Shown: in pieces, positions 61,406 to 64,000 of the stretch
How positions within the stretch are numbered: the first letter of the stretch is position 1
Layout: every line of letters begins with the position of its first letter
Assembly: GCF_000172555.1 (NCBI RefSeq)
Contig: NZ_ABOX02000025.1
Location: 1-64,000 of the forward strand
Source: Pedosphaera parvula Ellin514
GTDB lineage: Bacteria; Verrucomicrobiota; Verrucomicrobiia; Limisphaerales; Pedosphaeraceae
Direction of reading: 5' to 3'
DNA: 64,000 nt
Program-made: the position numbers and the translations under genes
Notes under the pieces: model-generated
Databases searched by the model: none
Told to the model about the DNA's origin: nothing
What the model saw: only the letters and a program-made list of their open reading frames with translations

Positions 61406-62494
61406 ATGAAACAGATTGGCGTAGGCATGATCGGCTGTGGTGGGATTGCGTTGCAAAACCACCTTCCTGGACTGGCACTGTGTCCCGAAGCAAAACTCGT
61501 CGCCTTATGCGATACGAATGCTGAGGTGCTTCAGAAAGCAGTGCAACAAACCGGCATTTCGGCAGCCTTTACAAATTATCTCGACATGCTCAATCGGGAA
61601 GAGGTGAACGCCGTGATTATTGCGACGCCGAATTTCACCCACGCTCCGATTGCGCTGGCGGCCATCAATGCCGGCAAACACGTGCTTTGTGAAAAGCCGA
61701 TTGCCATGAATTTCGCCGAATCGAAAGCCATGCTGGATGCGGCTGAAAAAGCTGGTGTGCGACATATGACGGCTTTCACTTACCGTTTTGTTCCGGCCAT
61801 GCGTTACATGGCGCACATGGTGAAGTCAGGATTTATTGGTGAACCTTATCATTTTCGCTCCTGCCGCTTGCAGGATTGGGGGACGCGCGCTGTCGGTTGG
61901 CGTCAGATTGCCAAACTGGCAGGCACCGGTGAATTGGGGGATATGTTGTCGCATCGCATTGATTATGCGCACCTGCTGGTTGGTCCCATGACGCGCCTGG
62001 TTGCTGACATGCGGCGCTATCACGATGTGCGGGATGGACAAGTTTCAGACCTTGAGGATTGGGTGGCCATCATGGCTGAGTTTCAGCGGAACCATGCGAC
62101 GGGAGTTCTCGAAAGTAGCAAAGTGGCCACCGGTCGCGGCGAAAGCGGCAAGAGCCAGGACTACTGCGAAGTGAATGGCACTGAAGGCACCCTGGTCTTC
62201 CAATTGGAGCGTCCGCTGGAACTGCAGATTTCTAAAAAAGGTGAAACCAGTTTGCACACAGTGCCGGTTCCCACGGAATTCCTAAAGTGGCCTGGTTCGA
62301 AACGAGACCCGCATGCTGGCGATCCAATCATGACTTTCCGCTACGATCAGGATATGGAGTTCATCCAAGCCATCGTGCAACAACGTCCTTGTGTCCCTTC
62401 ATTCCTTGAAGGAGCACAGGCACAGGCCGTAATGGATGCGACCGTGGTTTCAACAAACGAAAAGCGTTGGGTAAACATTGAACAAGTCAGGTAA
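61406..62494 (+). CDS. Gfo/Idh/MocA family dehydrogenase
   Basis: 362 aa from the ATG at 61406, with TAAGGAAAAAG upstream as ribosome-binding site. The Rossmann domain starts IGVGMIGCGGIALQNHLPGL; the signature HVLCEKPIAMNFAESK provides the catalytic Lys, and GELGDMLSHRIDYAHLLVG supplies the Asp/His of the active site. It is likely to oxidise a sugar, inositol or sugar derivative with NAD(P). It is only 3 bases from the downstream SDR gene, so the two act in one pathway. The substrate is undetermined; an inositol-type substrate would fit the transporter cluster 3 kb away but is speculative. Confidence 0.93.
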   Translation: MKQIGVGMIGCGGIALQNHLPGLALCPEAKLVALCDTNAEVLQKAVQQTGISAAFTNYLDMLNREEVNAVIIATPNFTHAPIALAAINAGKHVLCEKPIAMNFAESKAMLDAAEKAGVRHMTAFTYRFVPAMRYMAHMVKSGFIGEPYHFRSCRLQDWGTRAVGWRQIAKLAGTGELGDMLSHRIDYAHLLVGPMTRLVADMRRYHDVRDGQVSDLEDWVAIMAEFQRNHATGVLESSKVATGRGESGKSQDYCEVNGTEGTLVFQLERPLELQISKKGETSLHTVPVPTEFLKWPGSKRDPHAGDPIMTFRYDQDMEFIQAIVQQRPCVPSFLEGAQAQAVMDATVVSTNEKRWVNIEQVR

Positions 62495-62497
62495 CTT

Positions 62498-63208
62498 ATG
62501 AGCAAGACAGCGGTGGTGACAGGAGCAGGCAGTGGCGTCGGTGAAGCGGTCGCTCTGGCGCTCGCCAAGGAAGGCTGGCGCGTGGCGATCATCGGACGCC
62601 GCGTGGAAACGCTGACTCAAACCATTTCCAAAGCAGGCCAGATGTCCGGCAACCTCCTCGCCATGCCTTGCGATATTGGCAACAGCACGAATGTGGAGCA
62701 GTCGGCCAGGGAGATCATGCAGAAGCTCGGCGCAGTTGAAGTTTTAGTCAACGCCGCCGGGACCAACGCACCCAAGCGCAGTCTCCAGGAGCTTTCACTC
62801 AAGGATTATCATCAGATGATCGATACCAACTTGAACGGCGCGTATTATTGCGTTCAAGCATTTCTGCCCGGAATGCGTGAGCAGAAATCCGGCACGATTG
62901 TGAATGTTGTCTCTGATGCCGCGAAGCAGGCCAGCGCCAAAGCCGGCCCGGCCTATGTAATGTCCAAGTTTGGTCTTGCCGGGTTGACGCAATCGATCAA
63001 TGCCGAGGAGCGGGCGAATGGGATTCGTGCCTGTGCGATTTTTCCGGGCGACATTGACACTCCACTGCTGGACAAACGTCCCAATCCGCCGGCAGCCGAA
63101 GCACGCGCCAGAATGTTGCATAGTGAAGATATCGCCGCCTGCGTCATGCTGGCAATCAATCTTCCCTCCCGCGCAATCGTGGAAGAAATTTTGGTTCGGC
63201 CGCGGTAA
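62498..63208 (+). CDS. Short-chain dehydrogenase/reductase
   Basis: A 236-aa classical SDR. TGAGSGVGEAVALALAKEGW is the TGxxxGxG coenzyme motif, VLVNAAGTNAP holds the NAG motif, and PAYVMSKFGLAGLTQSINAE the catalytic Y-x-x-x-K; the Ser lies in IVNVVSDAAKQASAK. It oxidises or reduces an alcohol/ketone with NAD(P). It is coupled with the Gfo/Idh/MocA gene across 3 bases. It is convergent with the FMN-dependent oxidase gene, with only 11 bases between. Confidence 0.94.
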   Translation: MSKTAVVTGAGSGVGEAVALALAKEGWRVAIIGRRVETLTQTISKAGQMSGNLLAMPCDIGNSTNVEQSAREIMQKLGAVEVLVNAAGTNAPKRSLQELSLKDYHQMIDTNLNGAYYCVQAFLPGMREQKSGTIVNVVSDAAKQASAKAGPAYVMSKFGLAGLTQSINAEERANGIRACAIFPGDIDTPLLDKRPNPPAAEARARMLHSEDIAACVMLAINLPSRAIVEEILVRPR

Positions 63209-63219
63209 GTGAACTTTGG

Positions 63220-64000
63220 TTAAAAGTGCCGGTTCGGAACCTTCACGAAGTCACGCTTGATGCTGGCGATATCGGGACAACCCGCCAGGGCCATGGCCAG
63301 ATCCAACTCTTTACGAAGCAACTCCAGGGCAGTTTGCACACCTTGCTGGCCGCCATTCGCCAGACCCCACAGCACAGGTCGGCCAATTTGAACAGCCGTT
63401 GCTCCAAGTGCCAAGGCCTTGAATACATCCAAGCCGCGGCGAATGCCTCCGTCCAACAGCACAGGCACGCGTCCAGCAACTTGTTCCGCAATGGCAGGCA
63501 GCACTTCGATGGTGGCGGGTGCGGTATCCATTTGACGAGCGCCGTGATTGGAAACGAGAACTGCACTGACTCCATGCTGAATGGCCAACTCCGCATCATC
63601 GGGGCGGCAGACCCCTTTGACGATAATCGGCAAATCAGTGATCGACCGGAGCCACTCCACATCTTTCCAGGTCAATGATGGGTCCAACATCCAGGTAAAC
63701 GCCTGGCCCATGCCCGCACCGTGTTGCCCGATAAATTCGCCGCGTTCATTGGAAGGAATCAAATTGATGGCACTCAGTCCGGGAGGTAGATGGAAGCAGT
63801 TGCGCACATCGCGTTCACGGCGGCCCCATTCCGGCGTGTCGACGGTCAGCATTAGTGCCTTGCAGCCAGCCGCTTTTACCCGGGCGACAAGATCACGAGT
63901 AAATCCACGGTCTTTGTTGATGTAGAGTTGAAACCAGACCGGGCTCTTCGCCGCGGCAGTCACTTCCTCGACCTTGGTGGTCGAGAGACTGCTCAGCGTC
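63220..64000 (-). CDS. FMN-dependent alpha-hydroxy-acid oxidase/dehydrogenase, 5' part cut by window
   Basis: The frame stays open to the right edge (TLSSLSTTKVEEVTAAAKSP before the first internal Val/Met), so the N-terminus is missing; about 260 codons are present. The (S)-2-hydroxy-acid oxidase family (lactate oxidase, glycolate oxidase) is shown by WFQLYINKDRGFTRDLVARV, ALMLTVDTPEWGRRERDVRN, LPIIVKGVCRPDDAELAIQH and VLVSNHGARQMDTAPATIEV, the last with the catalytic His. LLDGGIRRGLDVFKALALGA and TAVQIGRPVLWGLANGG bind FMN phosphate. It converts a 2-hydroxy acid to a 2-oxo acid; the precise substrate is not determined. Confidence 0.93.
   Translation of the reverse strand, partial: TLSSLSTTKVEEVTAAAKSPVWFQLYINKDRGFTRDLVARVKAAGCKALMLTVDTPEWGRRERDVRNCFHLPPGLSAINLIPSNERGEFIGQHGAGMGQAFTWMLDPSLTWKDVEWLRSITDLPIIVKGVCRPDDAELAIQHGVSAVLVSNHGARQMDTAPATIEVLPAIAEQVAGRVPVLLDGGIRRGLDVFKALALGATAVQIGRPVLWGLANGGQQGVQTALELLRKELDLAMALAGCPDIASIKRDFVKVPNRHF

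Overview
The window reads as the chromosome of a free-living verrucomicrobium, most likely of the Pedosphaera/Limisphaerales type. This is inferred from gene content, not from a marker phylogeny. The pointers are a PSD1/DUF1501 pair of the planctomycete-verrucomicrobial kind, long secreted proteins built from Ig-like, SBBP and PA14 modules, a TIGR04073-like lipoprotein, ECF sigma factors in operon with unnamed membrane proteins, and a complete Tol-Pal system (Gram-negative envelope). No rRNA, tRNA, CRISPR array, phage or transposase gene was recognised.

Layout. 0-9 kb: two paralogous minus-strand modules, each an ECF sigma factor, a small single-span membrane protein and a ~515-aa membrane-anchored protein, lie on either side of a plus-strand secreted 932-aa protein. 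The first module also carries a TPR-like protein that runs off the left edge. 9-16.5 kb: an oxidoreductase, an HpnI-like glycosyltransferase, a giant Ig/PA14 secreted protein, a small basic protein, and a frameshifted remnant of another Ig-type protein. 16.5-21 kb: housekeeping genes (proC, an AI-2E-type permease, a HAD phosphatase, prfA, rpmE). 21-31 kb: DUF1501 and PSD1 proteins, an SBBP repeat protein, a radical SAM enzyme and a PQQ-type propeller. 31-36.5 kb: hopanoid side-chain genes hpnJ and hpnH behind a small lipoprotein, a TPR protein, ispE and a TIGR04073-like lipoprotein. 36.7-44 kb: a TPR-sulfotransferase, then tatC/tatA and tolQ-tolR-tolA-tolB-pal. 44.7-51 kb: two large histidine kinases and a sialidase-like protein. 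51.5-53.6 kb: a Tat-exported molybdopterin oxidoreductase, its cytochrome b partner and a Met-rich repeat protein. 54.3-59 kb: a CUT2-type sugar ABC transporter whose operon also holds a periplasmic glycerophosphodiesterase and a 47-aa membrane peptide. 59-64 kb: a LysR regulator, a small ferredoxin, a threonine aldolase, a Gfo/Idh/MocA dehydrogenase with an SDR, and a right-edge-truncated FMN-dependent 2-hydroxy-acid oxidase.

Functional links. HpnH, HpnJ and HpnI are three steps of bacteriohopanepolyol head-group synthesis, and ispE supplies isoprenoid precursors; no squalene-hopene cyclase is visible here. Tat export (tatA/tatC) serves at least two local substrates with twin-arginine leaders, the DUF1501 protein and the molybdopterin enzyme. 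The ABC/GDPD operon suggests scavenging of a polyol released from glycerophosphodiesters. The sigma-factor modules are the best candidates for an undescribed regulatory or envelope system. Three loci encode proteins ending in a similar short C-terminal module (W..., then FYRL, FFRL or FYRV), which may be a lineage-specific surface or secretion module.
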